Source of the DNA: Amphiduros pacificus | Taxonomy: Eukaryota; Annelida; Polychaeta; Phyllodocida; Hesionidae | DNA: 64,000 nt | Assembly: GCA_949316495.1 (NCBI GenBank) | Contig: OX439004.1 | Coordinates: forward strand, 38,632,561 to 38,696,560 | Reading direction: 5' to 3' | Shown here: positions 41,401 through 49,495 of the stretch, piece by piece | How the letters are laid out: each line of letters opens with the position of its first letter | Numbering within the stretch: the first letter of the stretch is position 1 | The notes under the pieces: model-generated | Seen by the model: only the letters and a program-made list of their open reading frames with translations | Databases searched by the model: none | Told to the model about the DNA's origin: nothing | Program-made: the position numbers and the translations under genes

Positions 41401-41411
41401 AGGAAAAATAA
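9287..41411 (+). CDS. PKD1: Polycystin-1 (PKD1) orthologue, 3' part, 26 exons to the stop codon
   Basis: This is the C-terminal 2,174 residues of a polycystin-1 protein, an 11-helix membrane receptor/channel subunit that in animals pairs with PKD2-type (TRPP) channels, often in cilia. All 26 exons have AG acceptors and GT donors, and their lengths sum to a multiple of three with no internal stop. In visible-residue numbering (1 = first codon at 9287) the order is: end of REJ/GAIN 1-365, GPS about 365-415 with cleavage HL/T at 407/408, TM1 436-457, PLAT about 475-605, TM2 643-661, TM3 681-703, a large cytoplasmic loop 704-1075, TM4-5, TM6 in exon 16, TOP domain in exons 17-18, TM7-11 in exons 18-22, and a cytoplasmic tail from about 1690. 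The TM2 entry (HLWLSAFTRPP then RLTCC and NAVWY) is very close to vertebrate PKD1, which favours PKD1 over PKD1L or PKDREJ. The 5' exons are outside the window, so the start codon is not visible. Confidence 0.93.
9344..13878. other. PKD1 intron 1 (visible), 4.5 kb
   Basis: Dominated by the 43-bp minisatellite at 10472-11829. Outside it there is a poly-C run near 9487-9497, a TTATT-rich patch with partly repeated GTTATCAGTTGTATTTGATA words at 9836-9935, and otherwise AT-rich unique sequence. No additional exon is supported. Confidence 0.8.
10472..11829. repeat. 43-bp minisatellite, about 32 copies
   Basis: The unit begins CCTGCATGGTGCGGGGACCG and ends CATGGGCCTCCAT. It repeats every 43 bp with almost no indels from about 10472 to the GGGGACC at 11828. 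Variation is concentrated in one short window (GCGGGG, GCAGGG, GCATGG, GTGGGG or GTGGTG, then ACCG or ACAG). Because 43 is not a multiple of three, the open frames across it on both strands are not genes. Each unit has a small self-complementary core, ATGGGCCTCCAT. Confidence 0.97.
13879..14172 (+). CDS. PKD1: PKD1 exon 2 (REJ/GAIN helical segment)
   Basis: 294 nt, phase 0 in and out, acceptor ATTTCTAG, donor GTAAAG. It encodes residues 20-117, starting LEGESLQYASQILDRAVSQ. It is mostly amphipathic helix, as expected for the helical half of a GAIN/REJ region (human counterpart around QTLHKLEAMMLIL). Confidence 0.92.
14320..14598 (+). CDS. PKD1: PKD1 exon 3 (REJ/GAIN)
   Basis: 279 nt, phase 0, acceptor GTTGCAG, donor GTAAGC. 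It encodes residues 118-210. It includes a VRFHLPNNM motif and CFESHLVNFKRNPYLYG, comparable to the human PKD1 stretch FSIPEAF followed by SNPFPFGY just ahead of the GAIN beta sandwich. Confidence 0.92.
14661..14833. repeat. 34-bp tandem repeat, about 5 copies
   Basis: Unit GTGAAGGTCATTTGTTGATG followed by ACAATATATGTTTT. Three near-identical copies, one with GAAGATCATT, and one decayed copy at the right end. It lies about 60 bp inside intron 3. Confidence 0.92.
15208..15290. repeat. (GT)n microsatellite, about 41 repeats
   Basis: An uninterrupted GT/TG run. Poly-Cys/Val frames on + and poly-Thr/His frames on - are artefacts. Confidence 0.97.
17124..17246 (+). CDS. PKD1: PKD1 exon 4 (GAIN)
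   Basis: 123 nt, phase 0, acceptor TTTTCAG, donor GTAAGT. Residues 211-251, starting VQTQVASLTLFTCEGEELNV and ending with the acidic turn DEIYMDINHE. It corresponds to the human stretch VASMAFQTQAGAQIPIE. Confidence 0.92.
17247..18579. other. PKD1 intron 4, 1.3 kb
   Basis: AT-rich unique sequence with short A runs. No repeat array or exon seen. Confidence 0.8.
18580..18734 (+). CDS. PKD1: PKD1 exon 5 (GAIN)
   Basis: 155 nt, phase 0 in, phase 2 out, acceptor TTTTGCAG, donor GTGAGA. It encodes residues 252-302 and two bases of residue 303: NAQLEWIGLNKHEMNTHQF then a beta-rich segment ILMIELKP-like, ending GRLFPIAVLL. Confidence 0.9.
18735..23283. other. PKD1 intron 5, 4.5 kb
   Basis: Contains two CTCF-like or insulator-type words near 18966-19001, a 24-bp tandem repeat at 20285-20457, and stretches rich in AGGTCA/TGACCT (about 22165-22245 and 22735-23045). 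The open frames here (up to 169 codons, antisense at 19591-20100) show no family or composition signal. Confidence 0.8.
20285..20457. repeat. 24-bp tandem repeat, about 6 copies
   Basis: Unit ATCTGACCACTTCAAACAAG plus GTTT, alternating between AAACATGG and AAACAAGG versions. The left-most copies are diverged. Confidence 0.93.
23284..23384 (+). CDS. PKD1: PKD1 exon 6 (GAIN)
   Basis: 101 nt, acceptor GTATTGCAG, donor GTACAT. It completes codon 303 (AG/T = Ser) and runs to residue 336, including PPTPEQFFYREEF and HLQVYVEPYTLQ, a beta strand pair ahead of the GPS. It leaves one base of codon 337. Confidence 0.88.
23583..23865 (+). CDS. PKD1: PKD1 exon 7 (end of GAIN and GPS cleavage site)
   Basis: 283 nt, acceptor TTCTTCAG, donor GTAAGT, residues 337-430 and two bases of 431. 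It carries the full GPS signature: W368/W370 region, C374, W384, GC at 388-389, then CSCNHLTSF at 402-410. Autoproteolysis in this family is between Leu and Thr/Ser, here L407/T408, whose Thr codon starts at 23795. The cleavage triad looks intact. Confidence 0.96.
23993..24200 (+). CDS. PKD1: PKD1 exon 8 (TM1 and start of PLAT)
   Basis: 208 nt, acceptor TTTTTAG, donor GTAAAA, residues 431-500. The helix FALIASVLTVYLVLIVIC at 439-456 is TM1, followed by KLDKHD (human PKD1 has HKLDQLD). The PLAT domain then begins with YIVTLETGFRYGAGTTAK, matching the human ILVKTGWGRGSGTTAH. Confidence 0.96.
24341..24450 (+). CDS. PKD1: PKD1 exon 9 (PLAT)
   Basis: 110 nt, acceptor TTTTCTAG, donor GTAAGT, residues 501-536 plus two bases. 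VSLVLHGEDGMSETREL then LFERNSRDAFILT, the PLAT strands matching human VGIMLYGVDSRSG and FHRNSLDIFRI. Confidence 0.95.
24555..24771 (+). CDS. PKD1: PKD1 exon 10 (end of PLAT)
   Basis: 217 nt, acceptor CTTGAAG, donor GTAAGC, residues 537-609. FPDSLGPIWKIQLWHNNVG, PSWYLSRVTVKDL and WFAVEEEDG match the PLAT lipid/protein-binding fold (human [23 protein letters not shown]). The domain is complete and shows no break. Confidence 0.97.
27491..27575. repeat. 25-bp tandem repeat, 3.4 copies
   Basis: GTCATGCAAAATGGTCA plus AAATAATT, three recognisable copies and a partial. Confidence 0.9.
27580..27660. repeat. Possible dispersed repeat fragment (TTAGCTCACCTGCC block)
   Basis: TTAGCTCACCTGCCTGAGTG followed by GTGAGGGAGCTATGGTATCA and a GTGTGTCTGTGCGTGTC run. 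This layout (AGCTCACCTG near its partial inverse GAGGGAGCT, then a GTCTGT-rich tail) resembles high-copy interspersed repeats of marine invertebrates. Only one copy is in the window, so the call rests on memory of such families. Confidence 0.3.
28005..28178 (+). CDS. PKD1: PKD1 exon 11 (linker and TM2)
   Basis: 174 nt, phase 0, acceptor TTTACAG, donor GTTAGT, residues 610-667. HLWLSAFTRPPYSRFSRAQR then TCCLTLLMSYMAVNAVWY. This is the strongest PKD1 match in the window (human IWLSIWDRPPRSRFTRIQR, then TCC and ANAVWY). Confidence 0.97.
28291..28410 (+). CDS. PKD1: PKD1 exon 12 (TM3)
   Basis: 120 nt, phase 0, acceptor TTTGCAG, donor GTCAGT, residues 668-707. SVVVGMLTSLIVLPVNFIIV at 681-700 is TM3, with the conserved Pro that human PKD1 also has (VVVYPVYLAILFLF), then the basic stop FRRSK. 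Confidence 0.96.
31980..32006. repeat. (CT)n microsatellite in intron 12
   Basis: A T run followed by about 13 CT repeats on the sense strand. Confidence 0.95.
33554..33610. repeat. 24-bp direct repeat, 2.4 copies
   Basis: CAATTATACCTCCATGACTT plus GGAC, then CAATTATACCCACATGACAT plus GGAC, then CAATTATA. Confidence 0.85.
34299..35367 (+). CDS. PKD1: PKD1 exon 13 (large cytoplasmic loop between TM3 and TM4, Gln/Glu-rich)
   Basis: 1,069 nt, the largest internal exon, phase 0 in and phase 1 out, acceptor TGCATTAG, donor GTAAGA, residues 708-1063 plus one base. It opens IKKIRIEDPPEKKYM and SLFDQSIINWQSLQEW, which looks conserved and is the likely docking segment. From about residue 780 it becomes Gln/Glu/Lys-rich, with a predicted coiled-coil core (LIQLQQLLDPEEQLLQLTEQ). 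It ends in a Ser/His/Gly-rich run with SSVASSEHSRSHGSVSS. The human loop is shorter and Ser/Asp-rich. The donor is followed within about 20 bp by a GT microsatellite. Confidence 0.95.
35392..35428. repeat. (GT)n microsatellite just inside intron 13
   Basis: GTGTGTGTTTGTGTGTG and onward, about 18 dinucleotides with one interruption, beginning about 24 bp after the exon 13 donor. Confidence 0.95.
35543..35760 (+). CDS. PKD1: PKD1 exon 14 (TM4 and TM5)
   Basis: 218 nt, acceptor TTTATAG, donor GTAAGA, residues 1064-1136. FLPAWCSYVAWVLCGLIIT matches human LLPAWCASLAHGLSLLL at the start of TM4. WLQSLFFSFVQCAFITHPV begins TM5 (human WLLSSSASFLASFLGWEPL). Confidence 0.96.
35924..35994 (+). promoter_or_regulatory. 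Three CTCF-like motifs spaced 28-29 bp, intron 14
   Basis: CCACCAGAGGGCTA at 35924, CCACTAGGTGGCAC at 35952 and ACACTAGGGGGCAG at 35981, all on the + strand. The middle one fits the CTCF core CCASYAGRKGGCRS at all 14 positions, the third at 13. They lie 57-127 bp upstream of exon 15. Confidence 0.45.
36051..36209 (+). CDS. PKD1: PKD1 exon 15 (end of TM5 and cytoplasmic loop)
   Basis: 159 nt, phase 0, acceptor CATCATAG, donor GTCAGC, residues 1137-1189. IFLLSLYTSIRYHDN ends TM5 (human VLLEALYFSLVAKR), then an acidic loop HHDDGILDEKMESHSSSPEA. Confidence 0.94.
36381..36610 (+). CDS. PKD1: PKD1 exon 16 (TM6 / S1)
   Basis: 230 nt, phase 0 in, phase 2 out, acceptor TTATTTTAG, donor GTAAAT, residues 1190-1265 plus two bases. 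RYLRFARPPQEKHLIEARKR is the basic pre-S1 segment (human EEARKVKRL), then VGLSILFFLLLVVAFG is the first helix of the channel-like module. Confidence 0.95.
36611..36971. other. PKD1 intron 16
   Basis: AT-rich, with an A-rich stretch near 36870-36910. Nothing else seen. Confidence 0.8.
36972..37376 (+). CDS. PKD1: PKD1 exon 17 (TOP / polycystin extracellular domain)
   Basis: 405 nt, acceptor GCTTCAG, donor GTAATT, residues 1266-1400 plus two bases. DDFWGWSQGHMLDVMTWESW opens the TOP domain. NSVLIGRVSLRQLRVRNQAC gives the RLRQ-R family motif (human PRLRQVRL), and a Tyr-rich segment ends YYHGGGYQVFLERN (human YDSGGYVQELGLS). Four Cys are visible. Confidence 0.97.
37527..37761 (+). CDS. PKD1: PKD1 exon 18 (end of TOP domain)
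   Basis: 235 nt, acceptor TTTTGTAG, donor GTACGT, residues 1401-1479. LRDLQEGGWIDKHTRAIMVE is the polycystin signature (human LRFLQLHNWLDNRSRAVFLE), then LFHPPTGLFTSVRLVAE. It ends at YDNFVLVCE, the start of TM7 (S2). Confidence 0.97.
37964..38065 (+). CDS. PKD1: PKD1 exon 19 (TM7 / S2)
   Basis: 102 nt, phase 0, acceptor TTCTTACAG, donor GTACAT, residues 1480-1513. LLLIIVAMVRLHIEVDKLLR completes S2, and KKDYIKNPWNCIQ is the short S2-S3 linker. Confidence 0.95.
38242..38517 (+). CDS. PKD1: PKD1 exon 20 (TM8-TM9 / S3-S4)
   Basis: 276 nt, phase 0, acceptor GACCTATAG, donor GTAAAT, residues 1514-1605. VGTLVLLLTYIVCYVYRFVI is S3. DISFVACWDQLLRSLLGFII (human TSFDQVAQLSSAARGLAASL) leads into S4, and LRLLRNRPVFAEIGGVYQRA is the S4-S5 linker (human LRFVRQWSVFGKTLCRAL). 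Confidence 0.96.
38695..38916 (+). CDS. PKD1: PKD1 exon 21 (TM10 / S5 and pore region)
   Basis: 222 nt, phase 0, acceptor TTTTCAG, donor GTAAGT, residues 1606-1679. IFAVWLCAYTCLGVALYISV is S5 (human VVLGVAYAQLAILLVSS). LGLQAVATLLTGHYAL is the pore-helix region (human WSVAQALLVLCPGTG). S6 starts at LYVVSFLILAVGSLTVY. The Leu-Gly-Asp filter of PKD2 channels is absent; LTGH stands in that position by my alignment. Confidence 0.95.
39061..39222 (+). CDS. PKD1: PKD1 exon 22 (end of TM11 / S6 and post-pore linker)
   Basis: 162 nt, phase 0, acceptor TTGACAG, donor GTAAGG, residues 1680-1733. IISVLSFHYKVYRKQG ends S6 (human VILRWRYHALRGELY). A hydrophobic amphipathic segment LEAIRVFWTRFLILAGLHR follows. 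Confidence 0.95.
39456..39620 (+). CDS. PKD1: PKD1 exon 23 (cytoplasmic tail)
   Basis: 165 nt, phase 0, acceptor GTTTGTAG, donor GTAACC, residues 1734-1788. EFTMAEIEYQVEEMLFKMN corresponds to human YEMVELFLRRLRLWMGLSK. Acidic/Ser-rich end. Confidence 0.94.
39621..39923. other. PKD1 intron 23
   Basis: Very AT-rich, with several T runs. Nothing else seen. Confidence 0.8.
39924..40072 (+). CDS. PKD1: PKD1 exon 24 (tail, helical segment)
   Basis: 149 nt, phase 0 in, phase 2 out, acceptor TTATTTAG, donor GTAACC, residues 1789-1837 plus two bases. FDDEKFESRIHKIEDNLF and EPHLAQLLQLDAIG then VLSIEKEKIL. Its position matches the human coiled coil (FDRLNQATEDVYQLEQQLHS) that binds PKD2, though the heptads here are less regular. 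Confidence 0.93.
40251..40591 (+). CDS. PKD1: PKD1 exon 25 (tail, helical then Ser/Gly-rich)
   Basis: 341 nt, acceptor AATGGCAG, donor GTAAGT, residues 1838-1951 plus one base. The helix continues as RSQLEMEIFRQLQVQRQ, then a Ser/Gly/His-rich linker (SASGSGSHGSSEGSPSGG), then RRLNRISFPKPLQF, a possible basophilic-kinase site (RRLNRIS). Confidence 0.92.
40741..41411 (+). CDS. PKD1: PKD1 exon 26 (terminal exon, basic Ser-rich tail)
   Basis: 671 nt including the TAA stop at 41409-41411, acceptor GGGATTTTAG, residues 1952-2174. It includes a small internal duplication, GNLQNSSGNLQNGS, many Ser/Lys pairs (SRSKSEKA, KSSKAKSLRKTKSRGKGKGR) and an acidic end, YTSESDSENTKADNNTKEK. No known domain. Disordered, with a basic run that could be a nuclear localisation signal. 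Confidence 0.93.
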
Positions 41412-42990
41412 GCAAAAAATAAGCATTAAGTAAATGGGTAAAAATAAATATTTCTTTAGAATCCATAAAGTAAGTTAAAAGTTAACTTGTAAAAAGCTTT
41501 TGGATTCAAGAAATAACAACATTTGGGGTCTATGTTTGTACTATATTTCTAAGGGGAATTAATGATTTTGACTTAACAGCTGCAAGTATAAAACAAATAC
41601 GAGCACATGATGTTGTGTAAATGTCAAGTCTGCTATAAATCCTAATGTAAGTGATATTGTGTTGACACACCACTGTAGAGGACTGCCTCAGGCGAGCATT
41701 TATCAAGGTCAGGCATGTTATGTGTTGCTTTAAAGCTTTAAATAATAACCAGAGGTACTGTCAACTATAGACACGGAATTGGCTCCAACTTTGCAAAATC
41801 AACAGATAACAATATGTACACAATGACCCTTTACCTTTTTGTAGACATAAATATATGTTATATAACAACGTGCAGTGCCAAAGTATGCATTAACCTGGGA
41901 CAAGTAGGGAATTATACTTTCTATACTATTTGCATCATAATGATTTGCTTCATTATACTTATGTTTAGTCTTTTCTATTCTGATGTTTAAACCATTACTA
42001 ACATAGCTAACATAACTAGCCATTAAAATCAAATCCTCTTGCATAGTGCCATTTTGCCATTATTTATATAGGTTTATGTAGAAAGTGCCATTTCTTTCTT
42101 TTAAATCAAATTATTGCTCTTAAGATTTTCCAAAGTCAACTTAAGCAATGAATCTCTTGATGCTTCATTAGTCATATTTCTCTAGAAGATACCAATTTCA
42201 AATGTTTATTAACCTATTAAGGCTTATATATCAATGTATTTTTAAAGTGTATTTATACAATGTTTTGTTCTTGTTATTAAGATGTGTTATAGAATATTGA
42301 TCAGGGTATAATCATGTCTTTTATGATACAACCCTTTATAATACATTATGAAATAAATGAGTTTGGCACTCAACACAGAAGCCATGTTCAGTTATACATA
42401 CATGTATGTATGAAGGATAATATGTCCCAGATCTTTTTTAAGCATTTGTACAATCCAATCCAATTGTGAGTTTGACATTTGTAACTGAAACAAGAAATCT
42501 TTTAAATACATATAATACACTCAAAGAAATCCATAGACTATATGCAGATGTAAGAAACTTACGTTTTACATATGAGATTAATACACTTGTACATTTAAAC
42601 AAAGCTGTATATTTTGTATAGGATATGCTTTTACATATTTTCTAAAACTGACAATCTTTATAACATTATATTATGATATTTTCTATGCTGTATTAATATT
42701 CTAAATTATATTCACTACCCTTGCATATGTTAAATGAAGAAAAAAAAATACTTGGCATTTACTGGTGATAATGATCAGTCCAGATGCAGGATTTGTGAGA
42801 ATCTATTTATACATATTTTTGCCATGAAATGTATTTTTAGGACAATGGGTTATTTTCATAAGAATATTCTATTATATGAAGGTTTTAAAAAAACTAGCAT
42901 TTACCTTGCAAGACCAGGGTAGATAGTCGGGTGATATTGTATTTTTGTAATACATCAACAGAAATAAAATGATGTAAAAGATTACTTTCT
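41412..42990 (+). other. PKD1 3' UTR with three candidate poly(A) signals
   Basis: AT-rich sequence after the stop. AATAAA occurs at 41443, 42352 and 42963. The last is followed by a T-rich stretch (CTTTCTTTTTATCTGTTTTT), the best downstream element, so the main 3' end is probably about 42980-42990. The early ones could give shorter isoforms. Confidence 0.6.
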
Positions 42991-43604
42991 TTTTATCTGT
43001 TTTTCTTCTTGATATTAATTTCTGTACCCTCTGCCATTTTAAATGGCCGAGGGTGTTTTAACCTGTGGCATTAATCCTGGCATGTAATTCCCAACACTTG
43101 TCAGAAAAAAACTCATTGAGCACACAATTTACTCTGTTGAGGCTCTTGGAGAAATTTGATCATCAGCACCCTTTAGCAATGCTTATTGTTGACCACACTT
43201 CTTCAAACTGTTCACACTGTTTAATACATTTGAAAAAGTGAACAAAATTCTTTCATGTTGAGCAAACCGGTTACTCTAGTGGAGCTTGGATTATCAATGA
43301 GGGTTAACTTTTGCAATATTTCAAGATCGGCAAATCAAATATTTTTTAATATGGTTTCATAATTTGCCTGAATATTTCTTAGAAACCATACATTGGGGGT
43401 AATTCACATCATATGTATAAAATAACCTTAAGAAGTTGGTGTGCAAGGTCAAATGAATTTCACCGTTGACCTAGTTCAAATGGCGTCCCTGAATACATTG
43501 CCTGACTATAGTGCTCCACAGTAATGAAATATGAGGTACTTCATACTCAGGGGCAAGGCTTTAATGTAATATTGATATAAACCACTTCATATTTGTTAAT
43601 TAGA

Positions 43605-43775
43605 ATTACCTTTGAGTGTACCACAGCAACATCATCACAGATCATATATGAAATACCTAATATCTTTGGAGTGATCTTTGAGCGAACCACCGCAACCTCA
43701 AAGATCAGATATGAAATGCCTGATATCTTTGGAATCACTGGAGTGTACCAGTGCCACCTCATGTACTTTTGACCT
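43605..43775. repeat. About 65-bp imperfect tandem duplication, 2.5 copies
   Basis: Two copies share TTTGAGYG..ACCAC.GCAAC and ATATGAAAT.CCT.ATATC followed by TTTGGA. A third partial copy starts at about 43734 with GTGTACCAGTGCCACCTCAT. Confidence 0.75.
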
Positions 43776-46700
43776 CGCTTATATGGCAATGATGGTAAAA
43801 TAATGTTCTTGAAGAATTAAATACTAACAAATCTGTTGATTTCTCACTTCACATAAATAGTTATTATAAAGAGTTTTGAAGCAAGAAAATTTGTTAAAAT
43901 CAAGGCAGATCCAAATTTCACAGCCAAGGCTATTTAGCTCTTTGCATAGTGTTTTTAATATAAACGGTACAATAAAGTATAACATTGTGTACATTCAGAT
44001 TATACTATTAATGCCAAGAATAAATGATTGCAAGACTGAAAAGAGTTTATTAAATTTAAAAAAAAGTTAAATAATATTGTTCCTTTTGCACTTTTGCTTG
44101 TGTGCCACCAACCTTTCTTCCACAGACAACATCAGCAGTAATTCCCTTGTTGATAATATGAAACTGGAAATGAGAAATTATAAGATATTACATGTATTTT
44201 TCTGTGACTGTGGGGAAACTGGTAAATTAACATCTGTTGTATTCACATATTGGTCACCAGATGTCGCTGGGAAATTGAAAATTGTTTTGATTGCCACACG
44301 ACAAATTCTTGCACGCAGGTACATTTATAACATAGCTGTAATGGTTTATAGACACATTTGTAGTGTTTTATAAACATATTTGTTCACTTATGTTGTGAAG
44401 AAGTGATCTAAAATTGCATGTATAACTATGGAAATGGTAGACAAATATCAACTATTGTCATTGAAGCAGAGATATTTAAATGTCTCTGATTGAAGTGAGT
44501 GGCAAGGGGGAAATGTTTCTGACTTGATTGACTTTTTGACATTCCATGAAAACTTTGCCCAACCTCATCCAAAATGACGATTTCAGGTAGAAACGTTTCG
44601 TGGATTTGATAGAGTTGATTAGAGTTGACCATATTTGCACGATTTTTCATAACCTTTAGAGGCTTCCTGGAATTATTAACAAAAATATTGATTTTGAGAT
44701 AAGGGACTTTCATAATAATGGCGATAGGAATGTGGCGATAAGAATTACAGATATAATATACACTACAGATATCGCATCAATCTTCGCCTTGCCGTGTGTG
44801 TGTTTTTCTCAAGCCTCATGCGTCCTTGAATAAATATATAAATGACGACACAGCATGAAAATATCTTTGCTATTGTATTGATAATTATTGGGCGACAAAA
44901 TTGACATTGCAGCGGCTTTTGAAATAAAAAAAGTAATGATAAAATCATAGGTATAAATAATTCATTCGTACTTTTCATGCAAGAGAATTATTCCTCATTC
45001 TTTTACATTTACTGAATAATAAAACAATTGTTGTTTTACACTATAATTAAGATCACACACATTTGAATGATTATTGATCAAAATATTAATTGATTTCATA
45101 GACCTTGGTCTCTTGACAAAATAGTCACAGACTGGGTCTCACACAAAATGAAGTTTTAGGACGTAGTTTTAACTTATACCAATCCTAACATATTGAAACA
45201 AATTAATAAATTTCCTATTGAAATGAAATAAACAGCTTTTATTTTGAAATGTTTGACATAGACCCGGCACATAATAAATAGGTAGCAATATATAAGTTCC
45301 TCAATGTTAAATCTTATTCCACGTGTAATAATCAGAATAATATAAACATGCAGAATGCCTGGGTATCTGTCTTATTTTGTATTCAACTAGATTTTTACTA
45401 AATGAAAATACCATTTTTCTGCACAGTCACTGACAAACATATACCTTGTGCTCATTGGGAAAAGCAACCGTAGCAGATAACATTTACATTTCCCATTAAA
45501 GTCATTGTATCATATTGTTATATTCTTATACTAAAATCATATATTATATATTAGTTACCACAGCCAAACATAATATTTTGCAAAGTCAAGTTATTCTTTT
45601 TCTTTGTGATCCATTTCACACAACCCAGAAAGACAATATTTGGTGACCATTTCACAAGACCTCTGTCTGGCTGGAGACTTGACACTCTCGTAAATATGAA
45701 AGCTGTGACCGGGACTATATGTTATATAGTTCTCATGTTATAGAGTAACAGGGGATTGTTCTTAAAAAAATAAATCATTTAAACATTTGCTAAATCACAG
45801 TATGACCTTTATTAGTGGTTGCGAATGCACACCTCATGCTTTTATGTTATATCTATACAGGGTATTTTCACTGATTTCATTCTCATGATTAAAACCTGTT
45901 TGGGATTTACATGTTTCCCATAAGGCTTTCTTCTTGAATCATCATTTAATTTCAGGTTTTTTTTCTTCTTTAATTTTCTCTAGATGTTATGAGAGGTAGT
46001 GATCTATATTTAGCTTCCTCTGACCTTGAGTAGTAATTGATTTGGCTCAGATGAGATGTGCGTGTCTGAAAGGAAAATCAGCAGTTTAAATGTAATTAAT
46101 ATTTAATTCCTTATTGTTAATCTTCTTAAACGAGGGCACCCAATTACAAGGTCTGTCATAGTCAGTCATTCTAAACATTTATTTTGAGAACAGTTCAGAA
46201 TAGACATAGATGATGATGTCCATAGCCCCGGATGACCATATATCAGAGGCACTCTATCACCATAAATGTTAACATGATTTAGGAGCACATATACTTGTAA
46301 ATGCCATGCTGGTATATTAGATAAACCAAAAGTTCAAATTTCCACTCTTTGTATTATCAGTTCATAAATCATGTGTCAACTGTACGAGGCTTATCATCTA
46401 TAAATTCAAATATGACGGAGAACAATAAGCTAATGTTCAGACAGATGAAAATAACTGCCATGGAGAAACTCAAGGCTGTATTTTTAAAGCAGATTTATTC
46501 AAATTACGTTTTGGAGGACAATATAAAAATGAAAATACACATCCGTAGGCACCATGATGAATAAAGATGTATTTCCATAGTTACCTGCATAGTTACAATG
46601 GATTGTTACTGTTTATATTGCCGATAGTTAATTGGAAATCCTTCGAATACCACCCGAGAATAATATTGGTTTTTATTAATCTATTTTGAAAGTCGGAATC

Positions 46701-48228
46701 GAGGGAGTGGAATGGAATATTAGCTAGTTATACATGGTATATTCTAAACCCTAGTCCCCTCTGCGGAACCACAGGAAAACATTCAATAGAACATTCTTGC
46801 ATTAATAGAAAATGATCATATTAATGAATAAGTTATGTCGTTACTGTTTCTATATAGATTTAAATATAAGTCTAATATTCTTTATATTTATAGACATTAA
46901 CAAATTACTGGAGAATGTTTTCTGCTCATTAATAGCCTAATATAAGTGACATTTTGTAACCTTGTAACTTTTTTTACCCATACATTATTTATATCCTATT
47001 CATAGCCTTCTACTTAATGCCAACAAAGTAGACGACAATGGTGTTACATACATTAATAATGACTTTTGGGCATATTGACAAAATCAATGAAGAATACATA
47101 GAACTTTTGTTTAAAAGTGAAGCTTTTCTATCAAGCGCCAAGTTTCCGCCCACTAATGGCTCCATGACATTCAAAATAGTTTTTCATTTAATAGACTTAC
47201 TAATTCCAAAGTATTGTAATGTTTCTCACCAAGTATAGTTTCCTTATGATTTTCCCAAGAGAAATCAGCAACAAACTCACTTGATTCTTGGGGCCATTTT
47301 TAAGTACCCGAATTTAGTTGAAAATGCTAATCTTTCAGACTGGCTAGTGACCTGATTACGTTTCTCTTAAGTCTGGTAGTTTCTCTTTAGTTAAAACACG
47401 TTATGCTGGTCGTTTACCTGTGCAGACAATGAACACATTGTTCTTGTATATGTCCTATATGAATAGGTAAACCTGTGTTGACTTCAAGGCATACCATTTT
47501 CAGATATTCTTGCCACATAAGTGTCTCATCTGAAAAAGTCAAACCTTGGAGTGATTACTCCAATGTCAAACCAGCTGCATATTTACACTATGATTGGCAA
47601 CAATTTTGTTACTAATAATGTATTTGGCAGTTTTTTTTTACAGGGATTGATTTGTGCAATATTGACACTTTAACAATAAAGACTTCTTTTGAAACAGAAA
47701 CCATAATGTGCTGTGAAAAGATGGATATTTGGAGGGGTTATTGTCCTAAGTGAGTGTATTTATGTCGGATGTGCGCTTATGTGTGTTAACTTACATATGC
47801 CCCTGCATAAATGTGTATGTGTGTATTTAAGGGCGTGTGCAATGACATTCTTGCTGAACAATATCAGATATATGGAGAGAATGTTTACATCAGAAGTGAG
47901 TGTTAGAAGCACACACACTGATAACGTTTTTCTCACCAGATGTTCCAATATTCAAGAGGCAAGGACCAATATATGATATGCCTCTCACAAATCAAGTCAA
48001 GTGTCATTTTAAAAGGGAGGGTTCAGCTGAGGTTTTTTGCCAAGGGATTTATTTGAGAAATTGATGTAATTCTTATAGACCGAGATAATATATAATAAAG
48101 AACAGTGACATTAGTCCGGTATGTTTAAATCAACTACAATATATTGTGCATGTTAAGAGGATCTGTCTGTACAAACTGCAGAATGTGGTGAAGGGTCTTC
48201 TCACAGATTAATTAGGACAAGGATACAT

Positions 48229-48422
48229 AAGCTATTTCAAAGGAGAGAACATGAGCTATTCCAAAGGAGAGAACATGAGCTTTTTCAAAGGAGAGAGACA
48301 ATGAGCTATTTCAAAGGAGAGAGAACATGAGCTATTTCAAAGGAGAGAACATGAGCTATTTCAAAGGAGAGAACATGAGCTATTTCAAAGGAGAGAACAT
48401 GAGCTATTTCAAGGGATAGAAC
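48229..48422. repeat. 24-bp tandem repeat, about 8 copies
   Basis: Unit GAGCTATTTCAAAGGAGAGA plus ACAT, with two copies two bases longer and one with TTTTT in place of CTATT. Confidence 0.96.
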
Positions 48423-49372
48423 ACCCTTAGCCACATTTTGCAGGTTTTTACGTCATATGCCTTACAGTTAGCATTGCAAATATGTCCACGATTTTGCACA
48501 AAACAACATTTATTTCACAAATACAAGAGGGTAGCTCAAAAAGACAACTTTGCAGTTATAAGTGTAATTCATACATGAGAAATAAAATAGATATGTCCCC
48601 ATGAAGGTGACAAATCTATCTCTCATTCCGCTGTGACTAGCCAGCCATACATTCGCCCGACCAATGCATAATGTTGTGTCATAACATTGGCAAACTGTTC
48701 AAATTATACAAAATAACATTGATGAGAGTTTTTTCCTGTTTCTATTGCTGTCAAGTGTCATGTTTATAAAAAAAAATGTTTTTTATAAACTGTACTGAAT
48801 TCTTTTCTGGGATTGGATTCACAATCAAGTGAATAATTATGGTGCAGTTACCGATGCAATATGAGACGAGTTAATCAAAACAGGGAGCTAAATGAAGTAC
48901 TTCTCAAGGCCAGTAACCCTTTGAAAGCACTAAAATAACATTTAGTTTAGGTTGAAATTGTCATGTCATGAATGTCATAAATACATCTATGTAAAGGATA
49001 ATTAATTTCTTTGATATTTTTTCAATAGTAATAATTCTTATATATGTAGAACACACTGGCACTGGGTTTGATTAATCGTTCTCTAACATTTAAGTTCACC
49101 AAAGTCACTGAGGTACCTTTCGTATATAATATGATCGGAAGATAGAAAATGTGTATATATTTGTATCCAACATATGAAAATAAGTTTGCTTCATATGTTG
49201 TCATTGAATGACTCCAAATTCTAATATGCTAATGTGAATATTTGAATATCAATAAAAAAAGTAAATACGTCATTAAAATCAGTTCACCATCTCCCCTTAT
49301 GAAATATTTATTTTGGTATGAAAGACAACTCGTGGTTGACTGTTTTATTTAATAAATCACGCAATCACAATC

Positions 49373-49495
<123 letters not shown>
